Source: UBA5734 sp964499985
Lineage (GTDB): Bacteria; Bacillota; Clostridia; Saccharofermentanales; UBA5734
Reading direction: 5' to 3'
Assembly: GCA_964499985.1 (NCBI GenBank)
Contig: CAZCMX010000039.1
Coordinates: 1-21,020, forward strand
Length of the DNA stretch: 21,020 nt
Of this stretch, positions 6,926 to 14,133 are shown piece after piece. The position numbers and the translations under genes are program-made. How positions within the stretch are numbered: position 1 is the first letter of the stretch; every line of letters begins with the position of its first letter. A model generated the notes under the pieces. It saw nothing but the letters and a program-made list of their open reading frames with translations. It was not told the DNA's origin and searched no databases.

Positions 6926-6962
6926 AAAAATCTGGCCCGGCTGCACGCGGCAGACCGGGCCA
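6926..6962 (-). terminator. Terminator-like hairpin between araA and the ribulokinase gene
   Basis: TGGCCCGG (6933-6940) pairs with CCGGGCCA (6955-6962), with further CTGC/GCAG pairing across an unpaired A. On the minus strand the stem is followed by GA and then TTTTT (6930-6926). Within the operon it may act as a partial terminator or as a 3' end protecting the araA message, lowering expression of the kinase and epimerase relative to the isomerase. Confidence 0.65.
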
Positions 6963-7001
6963 TTTGATTCATGCTGGTGGAACCGACTGCAGACGCTACC
7001 T

Positions 7002-8480
7002 TTATTTCAGCTTCCAGATGATGTCGTTCCAGGTCAGTTCCTTGCGCAGCTCATGGATATTGGTCTGGGCGCCGATATGGATGAATTCGATCTGCATGAT
7101 CTCGGCCCAGTCGCGCATTTCCTCAACGGTCAGGCTATAGGAAAGTACGGAATGATGGGCGCCGCCCGCATACATCCAGGCCTCTGCCGAGGTTTCGAGA
7201 TCCGGCAGCGGTTTCCAGAGCACGGCCGCAACCGGCAGATTGGGCATGTCATGGGCCTGCTCCTGGCAGACGACTTCATTGACGATCAGGCGGAACCGGT
7301 CGCCCATGTCGATCAGGGAGGCCAGGATGGCCGGACCAGGAGCCGCCTTGAAGGTCAGGCGGGCCGGGGGCTGGCGATCGCCGATCCCGAGCGGCACGAC
7401 CTTGATCTTGGCCTTTTCACTGGCCAGGGTCGGGCAGACCTCGAGCATATGGGCGCCCATATTCATGCCATTACCGGGCTCCATATGGTAGGTGTAGTCT
7501 TCCATGAACGAGGTGCCGGCAGTCTGGTCGGCGGCCATCAGCTTCATGATCCGGACCATGGCGGCGGTTTTCCAGTCGCCTTCCCCGGCAAAACCATAGC
7601 CCTGGCGCATTAGGTCCTGGCTGGCCAGGCCCGGCAGCTGCTTTAAGGACTGCAGGTCCTGGAAATTGGTGTGGAAGGCACCAAACTGGCCGTTTTCGAG
7701 GAACTTTTTGATCGCAACCTCCTCCTGAGCCTGGTAGCGCACCGCAGCCAGGTCATCGGTGGCCAGGTCGTACAGCTCGTTATACTCGGCCATCTGGGCG
7801 TCGATTTCCGCCTCAGTGACCTGCTCGACCTTGGCGATGATGTCCTGGACGCCATAATGGTCGACCTGCCAGCCGAACTGGATATGGGCTTCGACCTTGT
7901 CGCCTTCAGTGACGGCGACCTCGCGCATATTGTCACTGATCCGGAGGACACGCAGGCGGCGGCTTTCATAGGCGCCGACCGCAGCACGCATCCAGGAGGC
8001 CATGCGGGCGCGAAACTTGCCGTCTTCCCAGTAACCGGCGATCGCTTTTTGCGGGATGCGCATGCGGGTCAGGATGAAGCCATGCTCGCGGTCGCCATGG
8101 GCCGACTGGTTGAGGTTCATGAAGTCCATGTCGATCTGGCCCCAGGGAATGTCGCGGTTAAACTGCGTGTTGACATGCAGGAGCGGCTTTTGCAGGGCCT
8201 TGAGGCCGCGGATCCACATCTTGGACGGCGAAAAGGTATGCATCCAGGTGATGATGCCGGCACAAGCGGCGTCCTGGTTGGCGGCCTGGATGACCTCGTA
8301 GATTTCGTTGGAATTGCGCACGACCGGTTTGAAAACAACCGTGCAGGGAATGGCCGGGTCGGCGTTGAAGCCATCGACCATGCTCTGGGCATGCTCAGCG
8401 ACCTGGTCGAGGGTCTTTTTGCCGTACAGGTCCTGACTGCCGACGACAAACCAGAAAGCGTATTTTTTCAGAGTGTGCAT
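7002..8480 (-). CDS. araA: L-arabinose isomerase
   Basis: A 492-residue enzyme converting L-arabinose to L-ribulose in the cytoplasm, manganese dependent in the family. The length is close to the usual 500. The start is YAFWFVVGSQDLYGKKTL, typical of AraA. Metal-binding and catalytic residues are seen at E300 (GYGFAGEGDWKTA), E327 (SFMEDYTYHM), H344 (NMGAHMLEVCP) and H443 (YAGGAHHSVLSY), equivalent to E306, E333, H350 and H450 of E. coli. GAGGAGG lies 8 nt before the ATG, a very strong site. It is the first enzyme gene after araR, behind its own promoter with an AraR-like box, and is followed by the kinase and araD. Call is firm. Confidence 0.97.
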   Translation of the reverse strand: MHTLKKYAFWFVVGSQDLYGKKTLDQVAEHAQSMVDGFNADPAIPCTVVFKPVVRNSNEIYEVIQAANQDAACAGIITWMHTFSPSKMWIRGLKALQKPLLHVNTQFNRDIPWGQIDMDFMNLNQSAHGDREHGFILTRMRIPQKAIAGYWEDGKFRARMASWMRAAVGAYESRRLRVLRISDNMREVAVTEGDKVEAHIQFGWQVDHYGVQDIIAKVEQVTEAEIDAQMAEYNELYDLATDDLAAVRYQAQEEVAIKKFLENGQFGAFHTNFQDLQSLKQLPGLASQDLMRQGYGFAGEGDWKTAAMVRIMKLMAADQTAGTSFMEDYTYHMEPGNGMNMGAHMLEVCPTLASEKAKIKVVPLGIGDRQPPARLTFKAAPGPAILASLIDMGDRFRLIVNEVVCQEQAHDMPNLPVAAVLWKPLPDLETSAEAWMYAGGAHHSVLSYSLTVEEMRDWAEIMQIEFIHIGAQTNIHELRKELTWNDIIWKLK

Positions 8481-8594
8481 GGGGAAATCCTCCTCATCAT
8501 GGGATGAAAATCGGGCTGGAATTTGGGACTTCAGAGTGAAGGGTGCTGGGCCGGCGACCGGCCAGCCTCAGGGATAAAGGGTTTAGCTTGTTCC

Positions 8595-8631
8595 TTAACT
8601 TGATGGTACAAGTTAAGCCGGAAAAATGCAA
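8595..8631 (-). promoter_or_regulatory. araA promoter overlapped by an AraR operator
   Basis: On the minus strand TTGCAT (8631-8626), 17 nt, TACCAT (8608-8603) form the promoter. A perfect inverted repeat with 8-nt arms TTAACTTG/CAAGTTAA covers 8595-8616; its 16-bp core on the plus strand, ACTTGATGGTACAAGT, resembles the Bacillus AraR box ATTTGTACGTACAAAT. A repressor bound here would cover the -10. The 5' leader (8481-8602) also has a GC-rich hairpin at 8545-8566. Confidence 0.82.
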
Positions 8632-8647
8632 GAGGTGGCGCTGCGTT

Positions 8648-9733
8648 TCAGTACCAGTTTTTGCACGAATCCCGGACAACCAGTTCCGGCCGGTACAGGA
8701 CCTGGGGTTGGTCACTGCCATTGTCCAGCATATCGATCAGGAAGGCCGCCGCCCGGCGGCCCATTTCGATTTTCGGATGGACGACCGAGGTCAGCTTGAC
8801 CGTCGTGGCGAGGGCTTTTTGTGAATCATCAAAGCCGACCACGGACAAGTCGCGCGGCACCTGCAGATCGCAGTCGCGGGCCGCGGTCATCACCATGCCG
8901 GCGATCTGGTCGTTGTAGCAGAAGATCGCCGTCGGACGGTTCGGCTGGCGCAGCAGGGATTTGGCCAGCAAATAGGGCTGCAGGGTCTGGTTGGCGGTTT
9001 CATATTCGAGCACCAGCGCCGGGTCCGGCTCCACCTGATACTGGCGCAAGGCCGCGGCGAAGCCTTCACGCCGCTTGATCCCCTGGATATCGTCCTTTTT
9101 GAAAATGCCGGCAATGCGCTTATGTCCGAGCTGGAGCAGGTATTCGGTGGCAATGAAGCCGCCCCGTTCGTCGTCGAGCAGGACACTGGCTGCGGGCACA
9201 TCGGGATAGGTGGCATTGATGAAGACGATCTTGACGCCCTTGGCATGCAGTTCTTCGAATAAGGGCTGGTTGAGATTGGCCAGGGCGCTGCGGGTTGGTT
9301 CGATGATCAGGCCGCAGACATCGTGGGCGATGATGTTCTTGAGCAGCTGGGTTTCCTTCTCCTTATTGTTATTGGTATTCGACAGGAGCATGGAATAGCC
9401 CTCGGCGGACAGGATCTCCTCGATGCCGAAAATGATATCGGGGAAAATATAGTCCGAGATATAGGTGGTCATGACAGCCACGATGCGCTTTTCATTGCGG
9501 TTTTTCGGCACATATTTGCTGAAGGTGCCACGGCCCTGTTCCTTGTAGATCAGGCCCAGACTGGTCAATTCGGCAAAGGCCTGGCGGATGGTGTTGCGGC
9601 TGACATTGAACTGGTCCATCAGGCTATGTTCCGAGGGCAATTTCTCCCCAAAGCGCACGACCCCCTGCGTCAGTAAATTGACCACATGCTGCTTGACCAT
9701 CTCATATTTCGGTTCATCGGAATGCATCATCAT
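8648..9733 (-). CDS. araR: Arabinose operon repressor AraR (GntR-type DNA-binding domain fused to a LacI-type effector domain)
   Basis: A hybrid regulator of about 361 residues. The N-terminal winged helix is GntR type (FGEKLPSEHSLMDQFNVSRN, then TIRQAFAELTSLGLIYKEQG), and the rest is a LacI/PBP-like arabinose-binding domain. It follows the Bacillus subtilis AraR pattern closely: VMTTYISDYIFPDIIFGIEE, GYSMLLSNTNNN, GLIIEPTRSAL, GIFKKDDIQGIKRREGF, IFCYNDQIAG and SVVGFDDS, TVKLTSVVHPK. AraR represses arabinose genes until L-arabinose binds. Three ATGs in a row (9733, 9730, 9727) can serve as start; GGGTGG lies 9 nt upstream of the first. A TTG at 9763 is less likely. It lies between the transporter and enzyme genes, with its own promoter and AraR-like box, so it probably represses itself. 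Function is well supported; which ATG is used is open. Confidence 0.94.
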   Translation of the reverse strand: MMMHSDEPKYEMVKQHVVNLLTQGVVRFGEKLPSEHSLMDQFNVSRNTIRQAFAELTSLGLIYKEQGRGTFSKYVPKNRNEKRIVAVMTTYISDYIFPDIIFGIEEILSAEGYSMLLSNTNNNKEKETQLLKNIIAHDVCGLIIEPTRSALANLNQPLFEELHAKGVKIVFINATYPDVPAASVLLDDERGGFIATEYLLQLGHKRIAGIFKKDDIQGIKRREGFAAALRQYQVEPDPALVLEYETANQTLQPYLLAKSLLRQPNRPTAIFCYNDQIAGMVMTAARDCDLQVPRDLSVVGFDDSQKALATTVKLTSVVHPKIEMGRRAAAFLIDMLDNGSDQPQVLYRPELVVRDSCKNWY

Positions 9734-9772
9734 CGCTCGCTGCCACCCGGCCCTGCCAGGCAATCCCTTCCA

Positions 9773-9791
9773 GCTTGATGAGACAAGTATA
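9773..9791 (-). promoter_or_regulatory. araR promoter (-10) with AraR operator
   Basis: On the minus strand TGTTATACT gives an extended -10 (TATACT, 9791-9786); the -35 is weak. Overlapping it, 9773-9788 reads GCTTGATGAGACAAGT on the plus strand, identical to the araA box at 13 of 16 positions with the same spacing. This points to autoregulation of araR. Confidence 0.7.
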
Positions 9792-9818
9792 ACAAAAAGC
9801 AGGGGGTGAACGAAATGA

Positions 9819-9896
9819 GGACCGGGTCCGTTTATGCACCGTTTATGCAGAATTTGGCGACTTTCTGCATATTGGGTGCATAAACGGACCCGGTCC
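9819..9896. repeat. 78-nt nested palindrome between the permease gene and araR
   Basis: Perfect 22-nt arms at 9819-9840 and 9875-9896 enclose a second inverted repeat, ATGCAGAA (9845-9852) and TTCTGCAT (9863-9870). CCGTTTATGCA also occurs twice in tandem (9828-9838 and 9839-9849). Each outer end, GGACCGGGTCC, is itself nearly palindromic. It starts four bases after the permease stop and could end that operon's message. The form recalls REP-like or MITE-like elements more than a simple terminator: on the minus strand no T-run follows, while on the plus strand CTTTTT does. Whether it recurs elsewhere in the genome cannot be seen here. Confidence 0.75.
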
Positions 9897-9900
9897 CTTT

Positions 9901-11064
9901 TTAATCGCTTTGCTGTTTGGTGACGACGTCGAAGGCGACAGCGCCGAGCAGGACGAGGCCTTTGATGGCTTGCTGCCAGTCGATGCCGATGCCGAGGATG
10001 GACATGCCGTTATTGATGACGCCCATGACGAGGGCGCCGATGATCGCACCCATGACGGTACCGACGCCGCCGGAGGCTGAGGCGCCACCGATGAAGCAGG
10101 CGGCGATGGCGTCGAGCTCGAAGCCATTGCCGGCCTTCGGCGTAGCGGCATTGAGACGGGCCGAGAAAACAATGCCGGCGATGGCGGCCATGAAGCCCAT
10201 GTTGACATAGACGATAAACATCATCCAGCGGGTTTTGATGCCGGACAGGCGGGCAGCCTTTTCATTGCCGCCGATGGCATAGACGCGACGGCCGAGGACC
10301 GTGCGTTCGGCAATGAAATTATAAATCACGAAGAGGACACCAATCAGGATCAGGACATTGGGCACACCCTTGTAGGCCGACAGGGAATAGCCGACAAAGC
10401 CGATCAGCAGGGCCGCGATCACAATCTTGGCGCCATCGAAGGCCCAGCCAGTCTGCTTGATGTCGTATTTTTTGAGCTGGGCCCGTTTCTGGATGATGCC
10501 GAAGGCGACCAGCAGGATCAGGACCAGGGTCACGACCAGGGTCAGGATATTGAGGCCGCTGCCACCAAAGAAATCAGGGATATAGCCATTGGAAATGTTT
10601 TCGTAGAGCTTCGGGAACGGGGCCATGGTCCGGCCATTGAGGATGACCATGGTCAGGCCGCGGAACAAGAGCATGCCAGCCAGAGTGACGATGAAGGGCG
10701 GGATGCGGACATAGGCGATGAATAAGCCATGGAACATGCCGATCAGGATACCGGCGACCAGGACGGCCAGGATGGTTGGCAGGGCGCTGATTTTCAGCTG
10801 GACGGTCATATAACCGGCGATCGCCCCGATGATGGCGACCACCGAGCCCACTGACAGGTCAACATAGCCGGTGATGATGACAAACATCATGCCCATCGAC
10901 AGGACCAGGACATAGGAGTTCTGCAGGATCAGATTGGTGACATTCTGCGGCTGCAGGAGCACGCCCTTGGTCATGATCTGGAAAAAGACGATAATAACGA
11001 ACAGCGCCACGAACATGGCATACTGTTTCAGGTTTTGCTTGATCAGCTTCTGGACTTGTTCCAT
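9901..11064 (-). CDS. Sugar ABC transporter permease (GguB/MmsB/XylH-like)
   Basis: A 387-residue inner-membrane permease with about ten helices, of the BPD_transp_2 class used by ribose, xylose and multiple-sugar importers. MFVALFVIIVFFQIMTKGVL forms the first helix. Family segments follow: MFVIITGYVDLSVGSVVAII, the loop VRIPPFIVTLAGMLLFRGLT, and near the C-terminus GRRVYAIGGNEKAARLSGI, the cytoplasmic loop that contacts the ATPase. AACFIGGASASGGVGTVMGA is also typical. The start ATG overlaps the ATPase stop codon by one base (TAATG), and GGGAGG lies 8 nt upstream, so translation is coupled. It probably acts as a homodimer with the ATPase and binding protein upstream in the operon. L-arabinose as substrate is inferred from the AraR-like box and the enzyme genes next door. 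Confidence 0.92.
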   Translation of the reverse strand: MEQVQKLIKQNLKQYAMFVALFVIIVFFQIMTKGVLLQPQNVTNLILQNSYVLVLSMGMMFVIITGYVDLSVGSVVAIIGAIAGYMTVQLKISALPTILAVLVAGILIGMFHGLFIAYVRIPPFIVTLAGMLLFRGLTMVILNGRTMAPFPKLYENISNGYIPDFFGGSGLNILTLVVTLVLILLVAFGIIQKRAQLKKYDIKQTGWAFDGAKIVIAALLIGFVGYSLSAYKGVPNVLILIGVLFVIYNFIAERTVLGRRVYAIGGNEKAARLSGIKTRWMMFIVYVNMGFMAAIAGIVFSARLNAATPKAGNGFELDAIAACFIGGASASGGVGTVMGAIIGALVMGVINNGMSILGIGIDWQQAIKGLVLLGAVAFDVVTKQQSD

Positions 11065-12602
11065 TAGCTTGCCCTCCCGCGACTGCTCAAAATAGCTTTC
11101 ATGATGATTTCCTGTGAGGCTTCCTCACGGTTCAGTTCGGCACACATGCGGCCCTCGTCCATGACATAGATCCGGTCGCACATGCCGAGGATTTCCGGCA
11201 TTTCCGAGGAGATGAAAATGACCGCTTTGCCGGCAGCCGCCAACTCATTGATGATACCATAGATCTCGTATTTGGCTCCGACATCGATGCCCCGGGTCGG
11301 TTCGTCGAGGATCAGGACATCCGGCTGGGAAAAGATCCATTTTGACAGGACGACCTTCTGCTGGTTGCCGCCAGACAAGTTGACCGTCTTCTGGAAAATG
11401 CCCGGCGTCTTGATCGCAAAACGCTTGCAATACTCATGGGCCACGCTGATTTCCCGGTTGTCATCGAGCACGCCGCCTTTGGAGACATCGTCGAGATTGG
11501 CCAGGGTGACATTGAACTTGATGTCATTGGCCAGCACCAGGCCATAATTCTTGCGGTCCTCCGAAACATAGGCGATGCCATGCTTGATGGCTTTGTCGAC
11601 ACTCGAGGTATCGATGGCCATGCCATTTTTAAAGACCTTGCCTGAAATGCGCTTGCCATAGGAATGGCCAAATATGCCCATCGCCAGTTCGGTCCGCCCG
11701 GCGCCCATCAGGCCGGCGATGCCGACAATTTCGCCGGCGCGGACTTTGAAGGCGACCTGGTCACTGATTTTGCGCTCTTCGTTCAGGGGATGGTAGGCCG
11801 TCCAATCCTGGACCTCGAAAATGACTTCGCCGATTTTCGGTGTCCGGGCCGGGAAACGGTGGGTCATGTCGCGGCCAACCATGCCGCGGATGATCCGGTC
11901 TTCGCTGATATCATCCTTCTGGACATCGAGGGTCTCGATGACGGCACCATCCCGGATGATCGTGATCACATTGGCCACCTTGACGACTTCGTTCAATTTA
12001 TGCGAGATCAAAACCGATGAAATCCCCTGCTTTTTCAGTTCGAGCAGCAGTTTCAACAGGTTGTCGCTGTCTGTTTCATTGAGGGCGGCAGTCGGTTCAT
12101 CGAGGATCAGGACCTTGACATCCTTGGACAGGGCCTTGGCGATTTCGACCAGCTGCTGCTTGCCGACGCCGATGTCCTTGATCAGGGTATGGGGATTTTC
12201 GTCGAGACCGACGGTTTGCAGAAGCTGGCGCGTCTTGGCGATGGTTGTATTCCAGTTGATGATGCCGCCGCGGGCGGTTTCATTGCCGAGGAAAATGTTC
12301 TCGGCAATCGACAGATAGGGCACCAGGGCCAGCTCCTGATGGATGATGACGATCCCCTTCTCTTCGCTCTGCTTGATGTCGCGGAACTGGCACTCTTCAC
12401 CTTCATAAAGGATCTGGCCTTCATAGGTGCCATGCGGATAGACACCGGAGAGGACCTTCATCAGAGTCGATTTGCCGGCACCATTTTCGCCGACCAGGGC
12501 ATGGATTTCATCGCTCTTGATTTCAAATGATACATCGCTCAATGCCTTGACCCCGGGAAAGGTCTTGGTAATGTTCTTCATTTCGAGAACTGTCTTGGCC
12601 AT
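11064..12602 (-). CDS. Sugar ABC transporter ATPase with two nucleotide-binding domains (GguA/MmsA/XylG-like)
   Basis: A 512-residue tandem ATPase that powers sugar import. The first domain has Walker A GENGAGKST, Q-loop IIHQELALVPYLSIAENIFL, signature region GVGKQQLVEIAKAL, Walker B VLILDEPTAAL and H-loop ISHKLNEV. The second has the degenerate Walker A GLMGAGRTE normal for this class, YVSEDRKNYGL, signature LSGGNQQKV and Walker B VLILDEPTRGIDVG, with SSE in place of the H-loop His. I chose the ATG at 12602 because AAGGAG lies 10 nt upstream; an in-frame ATG at 12623 overlaps that site's context and lacks its own. It ends in TAATG, coupling it to the permease. It stands 82 nt after the binding-protein gene, behind a stable hairpin. 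Call is firm; substrate by context. Confidence 0.95.
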   Translation of the reverse strand: MAKTVLEMKNITKTFPGVKALSDVSFEIKSDEIHALVGENGAGKSTLMKVLSGVYPHGTYEGQILYEGEECQFRDIKQSEEKGIVIIHQELALVPYLSIAENIFLGNETARGGIINWNTTIAKTRQLLQTVGLDENPHTLIKDIGVGKQQLVEIAKALSKDVKVLILDEPTAALNETDSDNLLKLLLELKKQGISSVLISHKLNEVVKVANVITIIRDGAVIETLDVQKDDISEDRIIRGMVGRDMTHRFPARTPKIGEVIFEVQDWTAYHPLNEERKISDQVAFKVRAGEIVGIAGLMGAGRTELAMGIFGHSYGKRISGKVFKNGMAIDTSSVDKAIKHGIAYVSEDRKNYGLVLANDIKFNVTLANLDDVSKGGVLDDNREISVAHEYCKRFAIKTPGIFQKTVNLSGGNQQKVVLSKWIFSQPDVLILDEPTRGIDVGAKYEIYGIINELAAAGKAVIFISSEMPEILGMCDRIYVMDEGRMCAELNREEASQEIIMKAILSSRGRAS

Positions 12603-12629
12603 CAGGGAACCACTCCTTATCATACCGAC

Positions 12630-12660
12630 AGGTGGCGGCGGGGGAAACCCGCCGCCACTT
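12630..12660 (-). other. Very stable intercistronic hairpin between the binding-protein and ATPase genes
   Basis: GTGGCGGCGGG (12632-12642) pairs perfectly with CCCGCCGCCAC (12648-12658) around the 5-nt loop GGAAA, and the stem can extend by two pairs. No T-run follows. Hairpins in this place commonly protect the upstream message, so the binding protein is made in excess of the ATPase and permease. Effect here is inferred. Confidence 0.75.
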
Positions 12661-12684
12661 CACACGAGGAGTCGGTAGCTTGTC

Positions 12685-13833
12685 TTATTTGAGATCGGCT
12701 TCGGTGTAGTATCCCGAATCAATCAGGGCGGCCTTGTAATTGGTGATGTCGACAGCAACGGGTTCGAGCAGGTAGGAAGGCACAACCTTCACACCATTGT
12801 CATAGGTCTTGGTATCGTTGACTTCCGGCTCAGTGCCTTTGAGAACGGCATCGACCATGGAGGCAGCCTTCTTGGCCAGCTCGCGGGTATCTTTGAAAAT
12901 CGTCGAGTATTGCTCACCGGCGATGATGGACTTGACCGAGGGAGCCTCGGCGTCCTGGCCAGAGACGAGCGGGCGTTTGCCGGAGCCAAAATAGCCAGCG
13001 CTTTTCAGGGCCGAGATGATGCCGATCGAAATACCGTCATAAGGGGACAGCACAGCATCGACGGTGACGTCTTTGGAGTAGTTGGAGGTCAGAATATTGT
13101 CCATGCGGGCCTGGGCGGTGGCGCCATCCCAGCGCAGGGTGGCCACCTGGTCAAACGCGGTCTGGCCGCTCTTGACGACGAGGACACCGGAATCGATATA
13201 GGGCTGCAGGACCGACATGGCACCGTCAAAGAAGAAATAAGCATTGTTGTCATCCGGGGAGCCCGCAAACAGTTCGATATTGAAGGGGCCTTTTTCGCCG
13301 GCGTCAAGCTTCAAGCCCTTGACGAGGGTGGTGGCCTGCTGGACACCGACTTTGAAATTGTCGAAGGTGGCATAGTAGCTGACGAATTCGCTGCCGCGGA
13401 TCAGGCGGTCATAGGCGACGACCGGAATGCCGGCCTCATTGGCCTTGGTCAGGACCTGGCCGAGCGCTTCGCCATCGATGGCGGCGATGACGAGGGCATC
13501 GGCACCGGTGGTGATCATGTTCTCGAGCTGGGACACCTGGTTTTCAACCACGTCCTCGGCGTATTGCAGGTCGGTTTCATAGCCAAGCTCCTGGAAAACC
13601 TTGACCATATTGTCGCCATCAGCGATCCAGCGGGCGGAAGATTTGGTCGGCATCGCGATACCGACTTTGAGGGTTTCGCCGGCAGCAGCGGCAGTGGTGG
13701 TTTCGGCTGCAGCAGCAGTGGTGGTGGCAGCCGGGGCCGCAGTGGTGGCAGCGGCGCCACAACCGGCCGCGATCACAGCTATACCAAGCGTCAGGACCAG
13801 GAACAGGGCAATGAGCTTGTTGGACCTTTTCAT
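12685..13833 (-). CDS. Sugar ABC transporter substrate-binding lipoprotein (ChvE/XylF-like)
   Basis: A 382-residue extracellular receptor. Residues 1-25 are a lipoprotein signal (KRSNK, hydrophobic core, then IAAGC with the Cys to be lipidated), followed by an Ala/Thr-rich tether to about residue 52. The mature part is a type I periplasmic-binding fold of the ChvE/multiple-sugar class: LKVGIAMPTKSSARWIADGD, ALVIAAIDGEALGQVLTKAN, GIPVVAYDRLIRG, IELFAGSPDDNNAYFFFDGA, VDAVLSPYDGISIGIISALK and PLVSGQDAEAPSVKSIIAGE. AAGGAGG stands just before the ATG. It is the first gene of the transporter operon, behind a promoter with an AraR-like box. L-arabinose is the most likely ligand; the ChvE class also binds xylose, glucose and galactose. 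Confidence 0.95.
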   Translation of the reverse strand: MKRSNKLIALFLVLTLGIAVIAAGCGAAATTAAPAATTTAAAAETTTAAAAGETLKVGIAMPTKSSARWIADGDNMVKVFQELGYETDLQYAEDVVENQVSQLENMITTGADALVIAAIDGEALGQVLTKANEAGIPVVAYDRLIRGSEFVSYYATFDNFKVGVQQATTLVKGLKLDAGEKGPFNIELFAGSPDDNNAYFFFDGAMSVLQPYIDSGVLVVKSGQTAFDQVATLRWDGATAQARMDNILTSNYSKDVTVDAVLSPYDGISIGIISALKSAGYFGSGKRPLVSGQDAEAPSVKSIIAGEQYSTIFKDTRELAKKAASMVDAVLKGTEPEVNDTKTYDNGVKVVPSYLLEPVAVDITNYKAALIDSGYYTEADLK

Positions 13834-13907
13834 GTTTTCCTCCTTGAAATTTCCCCGGTTTTACGGGATCGGGCTGGCACTTTGCGATCACAAACTTTTG
13901 TTTTCGA

Positions 13908-13927
13908 CTTTCGTTTGCTTTCGTTTG
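13908..13927. repeat. Tandem direct repeat, possible DeoR-family operator
   Basis: CTTTCGTTTG occurs twice head to tail (13908-13917 and 13918-13927), in the divergent region between the transporter operon and the deoR-like gene. Several DeoR-family regulators, AgaR for instance, bind repeated TTTCGTTT-like units. It lies just downstream of the transporter start point. Binding is inference. Confidence 0.45.
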
Positions 13928-13937
13928 GTGTAATTTG

Positions 13938-13966
13938 ACTATACAACATGTCCGTACAACTGGCAA
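13938..13966 (-). promoter_or_regulatory. Promoter of the sugar ABC transporter operon with AraR-like box
   Basis: On the minus strand TTGCCA (13966-13961), 17 nt, TATAGT (13943-13938) make a good promoter. The spacer holds AGTTGTACGGACATGT (13961-13946), which agrees with the Bacillus AraR box ATTTGTACGTACAAAT at 12 of 16 positions. A second, weaker AraR-like match lies at 13933-13948. This ties the transporter to arabinose control. Confidence 0.7.
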
Positions 13967-14061
13967 TATCTTAAAAATAGACAAATATAATCACTCATAT
14001 TTAGTGCATTTAGACAATAGTTCGACAGAAAAGACTTTCATTTGTTTTTGGACATTTGTGA

Positions 14062-14089
14062 TTGCTTGCCAAACGGAAGTCGATATAAT
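14062..14089 (+). promoter_or_regulatory. Promoter of the DeoR-like regulator gene
   Basis: TTGCTT (14062-14067) and a perfect TATAAT (14084-14089) with a 16-nt spacer, 44 nt before the ATG. The ribosome binding site is GGAG, 5 nt before the ATG at 14134. The whole stretch 13834-14133 is a divergent regulatory region and AT-rich. Confidence 0.6.
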
Positions 14090-14133
14090 GGAAAACAAAG
14101 CCACCCTGCAGATCTCTGCTGACTGGAGCGAAC

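Noticed and set aside
6612..7613. 333-codon plus-strand open frame opposite araA and the kinase
   Set aside because: It runs antisense across two clear genes and their intergenic hairpin and has no recognisable domain.
8545..8566. GC-rich hairpin in the araA leader as a riboswitch or attenuator
   Set aside because: A single stem of 9 bp with a bulged G and no T-run or alternative structure I could see; no known riboswitch pattern.
12910..13938. 342-codon plus-strand open frame opposite the sugar-binding protein
   Set aside because: Shadow of the binding-protein gene, Gly/Asp/Ala-rich with no domain; the minus-strand gene has a lipoprotein signal, AAGGAGG and family motifs.
14066..14071. TTGCCA as -35 of the deoR-like gene
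   Set aside because: Only 12 nt from TATAAT; TTGCTT at 14062 gives a workable 16-nt spacer instead.
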